Program-made: the position numbers and the translations under genes
Shown here: positions 21,261-33,572 of the stretch, one piece after another
Position numbering within the stretch: the first letter of the stretch is position 1
Layout: each line of letters begins with the position of its first letter
The notes under the pieces: model-generated
Told to the model about the DNA's origin: nothing
The model's input: the letters and a program-made list of their open reading frames with translations, nothing else
Database searches by the model: none
Origin: Candidula unifasciata
Lineage: Eukaryota; Mollusca; Gastropoda; Stylommatophora; Geomitridae
Length of the DNA stretch: 64,000 nucleotides
Reading direction: 5' to 3'
Assembly: GCA_905116865.2 (NCBI GenBank)
Contig: CAJHNH020000551.1
Coordinates: forward strand, 62,001 to 126,000

Positions 21261-22880
21261 GCCACTCTCTGCAGTTCCGGCCCAATGTGACAATGTGATG
21301 GCTTTTAGTGTGGTATAAATATTTTAACTAATCACTTTTTTCCACCTCCAAATACTTTTTTTTACTGTTTCCCCGTAACCAATCGTTGCAATAATCTCAG
21401 GGGGGGGGGGAGGGAAGGGGGGGGGAGGGGGGTTTGCCATGTACTCAAAGCGAGGGGATACCTCTGAACTAAAGCGTTCTAAATGAGAACAGCATGCTAC
21501 AAGGTAGGCCGACCAAGAAAGGAATGGGTGGAGGTAGTAAAAGCGACACAACAGAAACACAATATGGCATTAACACAAGCTACGCAACTATCAACAGAGA
21601 TGAAGCTTCATGTAACTCCTCCCTGTAACGCTTTGCCGCACAAGCGGTAGGACAACAGAAGTACACTGTGTCTAGCACACGTACGACTGTATAAAGTCGG
21701 ACGTCGTTTAGCACACCCGCCAAACGTTCCAGTTCTCCTGGATTCAAATCCCTATCACAGAGGATTATTTCGAAACCATGCGACTCGGCAGTCGTCGCAG
21801 GATAGTAAAATCAATTACAGAAAGAAAATACATGTGTTTGTGAATGGTTTTACTTCCTTGAAACGAAATCCACATGACCAATCGACTGCAGTGTAAACAT
21901 GGAATTAACGCCGACTTCTTGATATACTCCAGCAGTCTGAAAACGAAACCTTTTACCTAACAATAACTGACCACAATCAACTAGTACGAAATGAAGAGCT
22001 GATATCGTTATAAACCTACACGCGTCTACCAAGTCCAGACACTGCTAACTGAAGCACCAGCAACGCGCTCGCTGTTTAATCATTCGCATATTCTGCATTT
22101 CAGTATCCAACCTTTAATGTGCACATTTTTAAAAAAAACCACTACCTGAATTTTGTTGCATCATCAATTCCCAGAACGGAGCAATGACAGCTGACAATTT
22201 GTTCCACGTACAATAAACGACATTGTCATCTGGAATACTGCGGTTCCAATGAATGAAGACAAAAAAATCAATACACGCTGGTGTACCTACTCGGGGACTT
22301 CTGATAAACAAAACATGATAACTTCATTAGGCAATATCAGTTCCTATGATGTGTCTCACTAACGAAGAACGTATGCAACTAACTGGACACTTTATAGAAA
22401 CTCATCAAACTACACAGCAAAACGCAATAAATACAAATCCGAATGGGAAGAGCACAGACAAGCTCACGAGAGAGTCGGACATCGATTACTGCTGAGCGAT
22501 TTGAGGTGACAGCAGGAACTACTCACACAGTCCCCCAGTGAATCATGACCACATCAAGCACACTTGTCATTACCGACGCACTGACAGATAGTAATGAGGG
22601 CTCTACGCTGTCGGTTTCTGTAGGCATACACACACAAGCGCTGGTCTAAATGAGTGCACGGCAACAGGTAATGAAATCTTCCAGGAACGTCTACAAGACA
22701 CGAAGAGAAAGACGGACCTCTTCTGCGTCCGCCTTTAGAAGAGTGGCAAGCATGCTATCGGTGGTTTACAACCTGGCTGCAATATCTGAGACTTTTAGCT
22801 CAACCAACACATCAGATTTAGTAAACCTCTAACAAATCATAATGTACGAACCGCCAGACGACGTCGACGACGACGACGCC
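21261..22880. other. Non-coding, with a G-rich patch and a possible SINE head
   Basis: A G-rich run lies at 21400-21432. At 21690-21800, gtttagcac followed by ggattcaaatccc resembles A and B boxes of another tRNA-SINE (low confidence). No exon is recognised. Confidence 0.4.
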
Positions 22881-22950
22881 GAAGAAGAAGAAGAAGAAGA
22901 AGAAGAAGAAGAAGAAGAAGAAGAAGAAGAAGAAGAAGAAGAAGAAGAAG

Positions 22951-22981
<31 letters not shown>

Positions 22982-23089
22982 TAGAAGAAGAAGAGAAGAA
23001 GAAGAAGAAAAAGAAGAAAGAAGAAGAAGAAGAAGAAGAAGAAGAAGAAGAAGAAGAAGAAGAAGAAGAAGAAGAAGAAGAAGAAGAAG

Positions 23090-23120
<31 letters not shown>

Positions 23121-23215
23121 GGAAGAAGAAGAAGAAGAAGAAGAAGAAGAAGAAGAAGAAGAAGAAGAAGAAGAAGAAGAAGAAGAAGAAGAAGAAGCAG
23201 AAGAAAAAGAAGAGA
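22881..23215. repeat. (GAA)n microsatellite, about 335 bp
   Basis: Long GAA array with scattered interruptions (gttaga, gtggaa, gcagaa). All six frames open over it as poly-Glu, poly-Lys/Arg, poly-Leu, poly-Phe or poly-Ser, so it inflates ORF calls. Purine strand asymmetry could support triplex DNA. It abuts the 3' end of a family A LINE. Confidence 0.97.
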
Positions 23216-24140
23216 GACCAAAGAGACCGCCCGATGTCTCCTTTCTGGCTTTGTTCCATTCCAGTCTATCACACAGGAGCTGTCGGATGTTGTCTTCTCA
23301 GCGGACGCTGGGTCACCCTAGAGGTCTGGTTCCCTGTTTCTTAGCCTCTCATGCTGGCCGATTTTCTCCCATTCTGCATACATGTCCAAACCATCGTAAC
23401 TGTGACTGATCCACTCGGGTTTGTATAAAGACTGGGTATCAAGATCTTGACTTACTGTCTGAACGCGGACTTTGTCCTTTTTTCCCACTTGGACCACATT
23501 TCTAAGATATCTCATTTCTGAGGCCTGAAGCTGGCTTCTGTGAGCTGTTGTCATTGCCCATGACTCACACCCATAGGTCAGGACTGGTGTATATGTAGAG
23601 CGGTAAACCGCCATTTTCGTCCTCTTGTCAATTTCTCTTTTGCTAAGAAACCCTCGGTTTATGGCCTGGAAGAGTCTCACAGCACACTGTCTCATCATGA
23701 TCTGGTGTTTATTCTTCTCTTTTGAGATAGGTATGGTTTTAGTACTGGAGATACTGATAGTTATCCCTGTTTTCTCAATAACTTCCTTCCAGACAAGTAG
23801 GTTTTATTGAAGGTGTGCTTCTGATTTACCTATTAGGACAGATCGTCTGTAAATACCAGCTCTGATATACAGATTGGTCTCATCTTTCAGTACCCTACTT
23901 GAGTACTTCTTTGTCTTCCCCGAAGAGGCCTTGATGACATCATCCATCATAAGAATGAAGAGGTAATGTGAGAAGATATCACATTGTCCAACACCGCTAG
24001 TGGTCTTAAATTCTTCTGACTTTTGGTCTGCTGTTCTTACATAATTTCTGCAGCTTTTGTAGAAACTACCAAAGCATGTAAATTTTCCTCTTGTATACCA
24101 CAGAATAATATACGAGGAACATATTGAGCTACACAACAGC
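23216..24140 (-). mobile_element. LINE reverse-transcriptase relic (family A, longest copy)
   Basis: Read from 24136 downward: RGKFTCFGSFYKSCRNYV, KSEEFKTTSGVGQCDIFSHY, LFILMMDDVIKASSGKTKKY (palm, GVRQGD-like box), a decayed central part without a recognisable catalytic YADD, then INRGFLSKREIDKRTKMAVY, TPVLTYGCESWAMTTAHRSQ and LQASEMRYLRNVVQVGKKDK. The last part gives a GHV-like C-terminal region and DPASAEKTTSDS. It is split by frameshifts near 23700-23800 and elsewhere. Other fragments of this family lie at 3194, 43240 and 60050. Confidence 0.82.
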
Positions 24141-25040
24141 GTTAGATTTTTAGGGAGACGTTTATCGTGAGACAGAACTTATTCCTGTTAGCCAGGCTCT
24201 TTCTTGTCTGGCGACTACTTTCTAGCAGCTTAACACCAACACAGTCGTCTTGACCTGACAGGAAGAAAACTCACACGTTACAGAATCACCAACAACATTC
24301 TATACGTGTTGTATAGACTACGTCTCTTCGCGCACTGTTACAGGAAAATGTGTGTACACACATATCATACAACATATATAGTACCACTACAGCACATCCT
24401 GTGCTCTCTCATAACAAACACTTCCATACATTAGAACTCCGCGCTAACACCCACTACTTACTTAAATGTTTAGTTCCCCCGCCCCCCTCCTCCCAAATCA
24501 CCTTTCTCTAACATTTCTAGCTTCTGGTTTTATTTCCTACAGTTCTATCTAATCCCTCCTCGCCCAACAATCCTAACTGTTTACAGCTCTTTGTTTCGTC
24601 TAAGCTTATCTATTCCCTCGAAGAATATATTTACCTCTTTCCTCTAAACCAATTATCTTCAAAACTCTCTCACTCATATCTCCTCCAACATCTCTCCATG
24701 TCAGTACGAACATAATACGAATCTGCACCACTGCAAAAAAAGAAACAATAACGTCCCAATAACTGGTAACATCAACATTTGCCGCATTCCTTTCTTTGGT
24801 CGAAGTCAACACATCACCATAGCCATCAGCTGATGGCAACGTACATATACATAACCCAATAGGAACCAATGTAAACGAGCTGATGGCTCGAAAATACTAT
24901 TTGAAAGGTTAAGAGTGTGAGACAGGCCTGCGTGCCCAATCATAGAAACTAATGTTTGTTGGTTTCAAAACAACATTTTTTTAATGTAAATCTTAGCTAC
25001 GCCAGAATGTACTAAGTAACTCAAACAGATCAAGCCATTC
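24141..25040. other. Non-coding, no recognised feature
   Basis: AT-leaning sequence with short frames only. Confidence 0.4.
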
Positions 25041-25560
25041 ACCAACCTGATACTTTACAAGATCACCAGAATCACAAACCTGATACTTTACAAGATCACC
25101 AGAATCACCAACCTGATACTTTACAAGATCACCAGAATCACCAACCTGATACTTTACAAGATCACCAGAATCACCAACCTGATACTGCACTAGATCACCA
25201 GAATCACGAAACTTTACTAAATAACCAGAATCACCAACCTGATACTTTACAAGATCACCAGAATCACCAACCTGATACTTTACAAGATCACCAGATTCAC
25301 CAACCTGATACTTTACAAGATCACCAGAATCACAAACCTGATACTGCACTAGATCACCAGAATCACGAAACTTTACTAAATAACCAGAATCACAAAACTT
25401 TACTAAATAACCAGAATCACAAAACTTTACTAAATAACCAGAATCACAAAACTTTACTAAATAACCAGAATCACAAAACTTTACTAAATAACCAGAATCA
25501 CAAACATGATACTGGATTAGATCAGCAGAAACACGATACTTTACCAGATCACCAAAATTA
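25041..25560. repeat. Compound minisatellite, 33-bp and 27-bp units
   Basis: A 33-bp unit (core tgatactttacaagatcacc) fills most of the array. A 27-bp derivative (core aaaactttactaaataacc) appears singly near 25210 and then five times from about 25365. Both periods are multiples of three, so the minus strand stays open for 224 codons (GDSGDLVKYQV repeats). I see no independent sign of translation. Confidence 0.92.
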
Positions 25561-26097
25561 CAAACATGGTACTGTACTAGCTTAATAGAATCATAAACAT
25601 GATACTGTACGTACTCTAGCCAGTACACGAAGCTCCCAAGCAAGACAAGGCTACTAGATAGCAGCACTTACAAATCCACTGACTGACATATACCATCGCC
25701 AAGGTGTAACACTTACACTACACAATTATCAGGTAAAACAGGGTGCTCTATATCGCGCACGCCGACGATGCCATACCCAGGGTACCAGTGTTCGCAAGTT
25801 GTTCTTGAGTGTTTGCAGGGAAAGTAAAGCGGGAGAGCTGTGAAATGCACTTCATGGCGTGTTTCTTGTCGTTTGGAGAAGTTGTAAAGAACGGTTTTAG
25901 AAACGATGCACTTTATAAATGTTATTGTTAGACAGCAGTGTCTGCTAGCGAGCTGGGATGGAAAGCGCAAGAAGAATAAAGTTAATTTGCTTTTAAATAT
26001 TACGACAACACGTACTCAGAATTATTATTTCACTTGAATTATTTTTTTTCTTTGTAATTAAAGACTGCAATGTTTGCACCCGAGAAATGGACTGGAG
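25561..26097. other. Non-coding, no recognised feature
   Basis: Separates the 33/27-bp and 73-bp arrays. No gene recognised. Confidence 0.4.
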
Positions 26098-27125
26098 TAT
26101 GATGACAATGTGGCTACAAGTAGGCTAAGTTGTTTGATGTATTCTGTGATGTAATTGTTCCTCTGTGTTGTATGATGACAATGTGGCCCCTAGTAGGCTA
26201 AGTTGTTTGATGTATTCTGTGATGTCATTGCTCCTCTGTGTTATATGATGACAATGTGGCTACTAGTAGGCTAAGTTGTTTGATGTATTCTGTGATGTAA
26301 TTGTTCCTCTGTGTTGTATGATGACAATGTGGCCACTAGTAGGCTAAGTTGTTTGATGTATTCTGTGATGTCATTGTTCCTCTGTGTTGTATGATGACAA
26401 TGTGGCTACTAGTAGGCTAAGTTGTTTGATGTATTCTGTGATGTCATTGTTCCTCTGTGTTGTATGATGACAATGTGGCTACTAGCAGGCTAAGTTGTTT
26501 GATGTATTCTGTGATGTCATTGTTCCTCTGTGTTGTATGATGACAATGTGGCCACTAGTAGGCTAAGTTGTTTGATGTATTCTGTGATGTCATTGTTCCT
26601 CTGTGTTGTATGATGACAATGTGGCTACTAGTAGGCTAAGATGTTTAATGTATTCTGTGATGTCATTGTTCCTCTGTGTTGTATGATGACAATGTGGCTA
26701 TTGTAGGCCTAGTTGTTTAATGTATTCTGTGATGTCATTGTTCCTCTGTGTTGTATGATGACAATGTGGCCACTAGTAGGCTAAGTTGTTTGATGTATTC
26801 TGTGATGTCATTGTTACTCTGTGTTGTATGATGACAATGTGGCTACTAGTAGGCTAAGTTGTTTGATGTATTCTGTGATGTAATCGTTCCTCTGTGTTGT
26901 ATGATGACAATGTGGCTACTAGCAGGCTAAGCTGTTTGATGTATTCTGTGATGTCATTGTTCCTCTGTGTTGTATGATGACAATGTGGCTATTGTAGGCT
27001 AAGTTGTTTGATGTGTTCTGTAATGTCATTGTTCCTCTGTGTTGTATGATGACAATGTGGCTACTAGTAGGCTAAGTTGTTTGATGTATTCTCTGATGTC
27101 ATTGTTCCTCTGTGTTGTATGACGA
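26098..27125. repeat. Minisatellite, 73-bp unit, about 14 copies
   Basis: The unit contains tatgatgacaatgtgg and ttgtttgatgtattctgtga. Diagnostic variants (gctactag, gccactag, gctattg; gtcattg or gtaattg) recur in a partly ordered series, for example gcc, gct, gctattg, then gcc, gct, gct, gctattg. This suggests duplication of multi-unit blocks. Confidence 0.93.
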
Positions 27126-28760
27126 CAAAGGTTTTCTATGCAAATCGCTCACAGTGTCATGCCTGACTGTTTTGTAGTAAGAAACTTAGCTGCCTAGTTC
27201 TATTTCTCTTTTTTAGACTGAATATTTTTTTACGACAACGGTAATTTGGTAATATTAGTTTCAGCTTCATAGCAAACGGGTCACATCATAGTTGCTCCGC
27301 TCCTGTGCCAACGAAAAACACACAGAATGTTCATTACAGTCCTTTGTAGGAAAAACTGACACTGAAATCTCAGCATATTTACTAGCATACAGCATATTCA
27401 CTAGCATACACACGCATTAAAAGCATAAGGCAGCCATCAGAAGTGCTAACACAAACAGTCCAACATTAGAAATGCAATTCATCAACGAAGAAAGAAGCAG
27501 CTAGAAACAGATCAGCTGCTGCACACTTGATCAAATTTGATCACATAAGGCATCGCCAGCTCTGTGACAACAGACCACGCGCTATTGTCTGAATCTACAA
27601 TTCACATGCTGGTCACAGTCGAAAAACAGTCAAAAAAAAAACTTCGCAGCTCACAGTGTCGCGTCATGCATTCAACTCAGTAGCTGAGTCAAAACTATAC
27701 CCCTTCAGTCTACAAATGAAGGAAATGCATCAGCCACCGTCTGTCAGAGGCACAACTAAAAACAGTGAAAGTGCTTAACGTCCATTTTAAACGGCTGGCT
27801 AGCAGTGGGCGGTTTTCAGGAAATCCAATGTTCTGTGGGTCGATGTGGAACAGAAAGGGTTAATTCTAGTAACTTTCACACAATCAGAGAGAGGGAAAGG
27901 AGGGAGAGAGGGGGTGTCCACACTGTGAGCTGGTGGAACAACACTAACATACTAACGTTGAAACAGATCAAGCACCGCTATCTGTATTTGCCCACACAGC
28001 AAGTACATTAAGATAAACTAAAACTGTAAACAAAAAAGCTAGACAATCCGTTAAAACACACATGGTGGTTAGAATAAAAGCCAGAGAACTAGGTTTGCTA
28101 CAGAAACAAGACAAACTCCCAACCCTAAACAGATCGGCTGGCCAACGCGACGGCCTTCCTTCACTTACCGGCTATAATTTATGGATGCCAACAATGGTAA
28201 TCTGAAGACGCTATCGCAACAGGTAATTTCTACTGCCTGAGTCATGCCACGAATAACATCTTAGTGTACCTTAGACAAGAGAACGCCGGTAATTTACCAG
28301 TGATTACCTGGATATGTTCGTAACAAGGTCGTTGGGATTCTTCTGCTGGCAATGAGAGGTGGTCCGTATCGGTAATGGAGGTGTGTTTAGCGGTCATAAA
28401 AGAATGTTTCGCGTCAATATGGGGAAGGCAGATAAGGACGTTATTACCATGAACGCTCTTTGTCTTATTAAAAACTCTACTGCCGGGGGAGGCTGATGGT
28501 AAGCAAGCAAGAGGCAGACAGTGATACTACTGGGAGGATAGTATCAAGTAGAAAGAGTAGTCTCAGTGTAGGTAGACGGGCTAAATGCAGAACATATCAA
28601 ACTGATTGACTGACAGCCTCATAGAAAGAACGTTGTAAACCGGTACTTTTTTAAAATGTTTTTTGCCCAGACAGAATATATATTCTGAGCGAACTCGATG
28701 GATCGTGCAGCATGAGCAACAATGATCTCTCCAACACAACGCAGACTTTGTGCTATGGTT
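27126..28760. other. Non-coding, no recognised feature
   Basis: No repeats beyond a small duplication of actagcatac near 27382-27410. No convincing exon on either strand. Confidence 0.4.
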
Positions 28761-29825
28761 ACCATGGACTGTCATCCCTTGCCTCCCATGGACTGTCATC
28801 CCCTTGCCTCCCATGGACTGTCATCTCCTTGCCTCCCATGGACTGTCATCTCCTGGCCTCCCATGGACTGTCATCTCCTTGCCTCCCATGGACTGTCATC
28901 CCCTGGCCTCCCATGGACTGTCATCCCCTGGCCTGCCATGGACTGTCATCCCCTTGCCTCCCATGGACTGTCACCCCTTTGCCTCCCATGGACTGTCATC
29001 CCCTTGCCTCCCATGGACTGTCATCCCCTTGCCTCCCATGGACTGTCATCCCCTTGCCTCCCATGGACTGTCATTCCCTGGCCTCCTATGGACTGTCATC
29101 CCCTGGCCTCCCATGGACTGTCATCCCCTTGCCTCCCATGGACTGTCATCCCCTTGCCTCCCATGGACTGTCATCCCCTTGCCTCCCATGGACTGTCATC
29201 CCCTTGCCTCCCATGGACTGTCATCCCCTGGCCTCCTATGGACTGTCATCCCCTGGCCTCCCATGGACTGTCATCTCCTTGCCTCCCATGGACTGTCATC
29301 CCCTGGCCTGCCATGGACTGTCATCCCCTGGCCTGCCATGGACTGTCATCCCCTGGACTGTCATCCCCTGGCCTCCCATGGACTGTCTTCCCCTTGCCTC
29401 TCATGGACTGTCATCCCCTTGCCTCCCATGGACTGTCATCCCCTGGCCTGCCATGGACTGTCATACCCTGGCCTCCCATGGACTGTCATCCCTTGGCCTC
29501 CCATGGACTGTCATCCCCTTGCCTCCCATGGACTGTCATCCCTTTGCCTCCCATGGACTGTCATCCCCTTGCCTCCCATGGACTGTCATCCCCTTGCCTC
29601 CCATGGACTGTCATCCCTTTGCCTCCCATGGACTGTCATCCCCTTGCCTCCTTTGGACTGTCATCCCCTGGCCTCCCCTGGACTGTCTTCCCCTGGCCTC
29701 CCCTGGACTGTCTTCCCCTTGCCTCCTTTGGACTGTCATCCCCTGGCCTCCCCTGGACTGTCTTCCCCTGGCCTCCCCTGGACTGTCTTCCCCTTGCCTC
29801 CTTTGGACTGTCATCCCCTGGCCTC
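28761..29825. repeat. Minisatellite, 25-bp unit, about 42 copies
   Basis: Core catggactgtcatcccc followed by ttgcctcc or tggcctcc. Since 25 is not a multiple of three and the unit lacks stops in any phase, all three plus frames stay open for 360-400 codons as shifted versions of one 25-residue repeat. Units near the right end switch to cctttggactg or cccctggactg forms. The long proteins predicted here are artefacts of the period. Confidence 0.95.
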
Positions 29826-29997
29826 TCTATAGCAAACCTAGAACACTATCGCCAGGAAAGACGGGAAAAGTGTCAGTAATTTTAGTCATTTACAAAATCA
29901 GAAAAAGGACATAACATCCTTATATATTCTGTGCCAACCTCACAGAGAGGCAACTGCAGGTATAAGATAAACCAGATTCAGAAAAAATACATCTAGA

Positions 29998-30345
29998 AAA
30001 TAAGTGACATTTCAAAGAGGAAAGATCGTCATCATCATCATGTAGCAGGTCCTTTGCAGAACGTCGCTCTCATCATGGTCTGCCTGAAAGAAACTCGGTC
30101 TCTCGCCAGCTCTCCCGCCTCATGTACTTTTATACTCAAGAAGTCACTCATATCCTGTGCCCATCTTCGTGTCGGTCAGCCCCTGACCCTCCTTTCTGGT
30201 ATCATGCCTTCTGCTATCATTTTTCCCAATCCGTCGTGACGCGTGATATGACCAAAATATTTCAGCTTCCAGGACAGGATGCTGTTTATTAGCCAATCTT
30301 CTTCGATGTTCAGATCTTTCAAGATATCAGTATTAGGAGAAATAA
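29998..30345 (-). mobile_element. LINE 3' end (family C)
   Basis: Inverse orientation of the 3' part of 14110-14895, from the region encoding DILKDLNIEEDWLINSIL to the shared terminus tgatgatgatgacg at about 30030-30045. It is 5'-truncated near 30345. Confidence 0.8.
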
Positions 30346-30449
30346 CCAAGACAAAATATCTTCTTCTTTTTCGTCTTCTTCGCGTTCACCGATAGACTCC
30401 GGCGGAAAGTTCTTGTTGTTCATCCACCTCTCGACTTTATAGATTCGTT

Positions 30450-30670
30450 CCAAAACCTGAGGTTGCATGCACATCCGTTTTACAGAACTAACTTATTTGT
30501 ATATAAACCTTCAGGCAGATGCACTCCGACTTCGAAGAAAACCCCCAATTAGTCGACTCTTACGACACACTTGTTGGAAAGGCAGTGGGTCTATTCTTGC
30601 CCCCACCTTTTTTCACAATAGGGCCCCAGAACCCACTCTGAAACAGTTACTACGCCAACACTTTGTTGCC
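30450..30670 (-). repeat. Dispersed repeat R1, copy 2
   Basis: The minus strand contains tctgtaaaacggatgtgcat and aagtcggagtgcatctgcct, matching 16905 and 42985. On the plus strand its distal part, agtcgactcttacgac to ccccagaacccac, matches 49456-49530. This shows that the repeat is longer than the part at 16905. Confidence 0.65.
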
Positions 30671-31029
30671 TTGAAGCAGAAAAGACAATCACAGAAGTAA
30701 ACAACAGACATAGCTGAACGTGTAAAAGAAACGTGTGTGACTAGGCGTGATATGTATACTTCCAAACAACAAATAGTCTTACAGATTATAATGCAATAAA
30801 CGGCTTGGAATGCGCCGTGAAACGCTGCCAGCAACGAATGCAGACCGTGATGGCGCCACAGCAATGACGCAAGGATAGTACAATGTTTTTCTCTCTCCAC
30901 AATGGATCAAAAACTATTCCTCCCCACGGCGCTAAGTTTAACGTCTAAACATTGCTATCCATCGAGCAATAAGGCAGAAGTGGAAAACTGATGATGATGG
31001 CCTAAATGATTATTTGTACGTATTCAACT
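30671..31029. other. Non-coding, no recognised feature
   Basis: Nothing supported. Confidence 0.35.
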
Positions 31030-31112
31030 TCTTTCAGGTAGACTGATGAGAGCGAAGTTCTGTGATGAGAGCGACGTTCTGCAATGGACCTGCTACATGA
31101 TGATGATGATTC
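31030..31112 (+). mobile_element. LINE 3' end, very short (family C)
   Basis: The last 80 bases of family C: ttcaggtagactgatgagag to tgctacatgatgatgatgat. An internal duplication (gagagcgaagttctgtgat then gagagcgacgttctgcaat) has lengthened it. Confidence 0.75.
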
Positions 31113-31144
31113 CGCTTCTACATTCCTTTAGTTGTTCCTGTTCC

Positions 31145-31452
31145 ATATTTTTGTTTACTACATCACCTCTTGAGGCTCCTCTCAGGGATATTTTTGTTTA
31201 CTACATCACCTCTTGAGGCTCCTCTCAGGGATATTTTTGTTTACTACATCACCTCTTGAGGCTCCTCTCAGGGATATTTTTGTTTACTACATCACCTCTT
31301 GAGGCTCCTCTCAGGGATATTTTTGTTTACTACATCACCTCTTGGGGCTCCTCTCAGGGATATTTTTGTTTACTACATCACCTCTCGAGGCTCCTCTCGG
31401 GGATATTTTTGTTTACATCACCTCTCGAGGCTCCTCTCGGGGATATTTTTAG
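31145..31452. repeat. Minisatellite, 43-bp unit, about 7 copies
   Basis: The unit includes gaggctcctctcagggatat and ttttgtttactacatcacct. The last units change to ctctcgaggctcctctcgg and lose three bases (tttacatcacc). It ends about 22 bases before the SINE insertion site. Confidence 0.93.
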
Positions 31453-31487
31453 CAGTGAATAATTTGTGGCTGGTATTCGGAAGAGTG

Positions 31488-31755
31488 GGAGTCCCCGTGG
31501 TAGAGCCGCTAGACGCTCGCCGCGGATCGGAAGGTGGTGGGTTCGCTCCCTAGAGGAGCCGGACTTTTTCCAAAATGACCTTGACTCCCAGGTCGAGCCA
31601 GCCTTGAGTGGGTGCCAGGTGCAGTCCCGGGAAGTAAAGGCGGCCGGCGGCTAACCACATCACTTATCTTGTGCCGATTGGTCTATACAAAATATAGGTC
31701 TAGCCCTATATGCCTAAAGGCGTAGAAAAAGGTCCTTTACATTTTACTTTTTTTT
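31488..31755 (+). mobile_element. Intact tRNA-SINE, family S2, with 14-bp target-site duplication
   Basis: The tRNA-like head has a tggtagagccgctag A-box region and a ggtgggttcgctccc B-box region. The body contains aaaatgaccttgactcccag, agtcccgggaagtaaaggcg and attggtctatacaaaatata, and the tail is T-rich. It is bounded by tattcggaagagtg at 31474-31487 and 31756-31769. The perfect duplication marks a young insertion. Confidence 0.9.
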
Positions 31756-31879
31756 TATTCGGAAGAGTGCCTGGTGACATTCTCACCTATGACCTATTTT
31801 TAACCCGTAGCTGATTCAACAAAGGTATTTAAACAAACGTCAAGGACGACTTCTTTCATTAGCCGTTTCCACGTGCATT

Positions 31880-32113
31880 GGGCATAGACATAGTGGCCTA
31901 CATTGTATATACCAAATGACACATAGTGCCTGATGTGGTCAACCTCACGTCGACGCCCCTTTACTTCCCAGGACTATACCTGGTACCCACTGAAGGCTGA
32001 GTCGACCTGGGAGAAGGTCATTTTGAACAGAAAGTCCGGCCCCGTCATGAAGCGAACCCACGACCTTTCGATCCACGGGCGAGCGTCTAGTCGCTACACC
32101 TTGGCGGCTCCCT
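31880..32113 (-). mobile_element. tRNA-SINE, family S2, minus strand
   Basis: The head, on the minus strand at its high-coordinate end, reads gccgccaaggtgtagcgact and gggttcgcttcatg. The body matches S2 (inverse of tacttcccaggactatacct). It lies about 110 bases from the plus-strand S2 copy, giving an inverted pair of SINEs. Confidence 0.75.
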
Positions 32114-33055
32114 CAATATATTAGCTACAATAAATAAGCTATCTGCTGTCAGGGCTGCCAATGGGATTTTTTTTTAAAAACCCAGCTTCGCTAAACAAAA
32201 ACCCAAGCAATACATAGACAAAGAACAAACAAACAGAAAGAAAAAAAACCAGATTGTTAAAATGTAGTTACGAAACGAAACAATTACCACTTTTATTTAA
32301 GGATATATTAAAAAAACAACCCACCCAGATTTACCTGAGGCCTCTAAGATAAATCCAGATCTGGGGGGGGGGGGGGAGGGGGGAGAAACCCAGCATTGGC
32401 AGCGCTGCCTGCTGTAGCACTGAAGGATGTGAGCTGATCCCGTGTGGGTTCCGAGGCCTCATTGAAAGGGAAATGGGGGAGCGGGGAGGGTGGTAACAGA
32501 CCGACAGCTCCCTTTTAAAAAAAGCCTGTCCCAAAAGGCGACTAATCTGGAGTTTGATGAAATCGGATGTGATAGACCGACGGGTGCAGGTATATGTATC
32601 TCAGCCCAGTTGTAAACCAGAACATAAAGTGCCAATAGCCCTTTCAAAGCGATCGCAGAAGAATAAAGAAAAGGGGGGGGGGAGAGGAAGAAGAAATCGG
32701 GGTTGGGCGTTTCCACTATTCGTTAGCCTATCTGTCTTCTGTCACGACTCTCTCATACATAACATTCCAATCACTAGCTTCTCTTTCATCTCTCTCCCGT
32801 ACCTAACATTCCTACTGTATGTGTCACCTCTAAACGATGGCCTTGCCCCGGCTGTCAACCTTTCAAATACCTTACGACTATCTGACTTGGGTACACACAT
32901 TTTCACCCAAACTTTTTGACAGTCATCTGAGGCACTGCTGTAAGAGTGTGTGGTGTGATAAACTGCATACAAGTGGGGAAAGAGCACAGATCTATTTCTC
33001 TGCATTTTTTCCTACTTGTAAAGGCTCTTGTACAATTCTGACTTCTTCGTGTACT
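32114..33055. other. Non-coding with G-rich patches
   Basis: G-rich runs near 32361-32382 and 32673-32684. A gtgtgggttccgaggcc segment near 32444 resembles part of R1. No exon recognised. Confidence 0.4.
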
Positions 33056-33108
33056 TTTCTTCTTCTTCTTCTTCTTCTTCTTCTTCTCCCCCGTCTTCTT
33101 CTTCTTCT
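33056..33108. repeat. (TTC)n microsatellite
   Basis: Interrupted once by tcccccg. A poly-C run follows at 33227-33243. Confidence 0.9.
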
Positions 33109-33324
33109 CATCATCGTCCTGCTCCTCCCCATCCCTTCATTTGAGTCACATTTAAAATGACGGTTGGCACGTTATATTACGGTTTACACCTAGTCTGTGC
33201 CTTTCGGTTGGGTCTACAGCTCGTCGCCCCCCCCCCCCCCCCCACTCACAAAAATTTGATACGGAAACCCACACTGGGAAACATGATGGATGAGTGAATT
33301 TATGTGTGTGGTTTGTACTTGATC

Positions 33325-33572
33325 TGAACATCAAGGAAGATTGGCTAATAAACAGTGCCTTTTCGAAGGAAATATTTAGGTCATATCAAGCGCCACAACG
33401 GATGGAAAAAAATTATAGCCCCCCCGACCGAAGACAGCACAGGATATAAGTGACTCCTTGAGTAAAAGTATATGAGGCAGGGAACTACAAGAGGACCGAG
33501 TTTATTTCAGGCAGACTTGATGAGAGCGACGTTCTGCAAAGGACCTGCTACATGATGATGATGATGATGGTG
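33325..33572 (+). mobile_element. LINE 3' end (family C)
   Basis: Begins at the part encoding LNIKEDWLINSAFSKE and runs to the shared 3' end tgctacatgatgatgatgat. Internal deletions near 33366 and 33420 compared with the 14-kb copy. Confidence 0.8.

Noticed and set aside
22829..23321. Glu-, Arg-, Phe- and Leu-rich proteins in several frames
   Set aside because: All are different readings of one GAA array.
24993..25667. 224-codon minus-strand protein with 11-residue repeats
   Set aside because: Open only because the 33- and 27-bp units are multiples of three; flanks have no gene structure.
28712..29914. Three overlapping 360-400-codon proteins
   Set aside because: The frames are shifted readings of a 25-bp tandem repeat and carry no independent coding signal.
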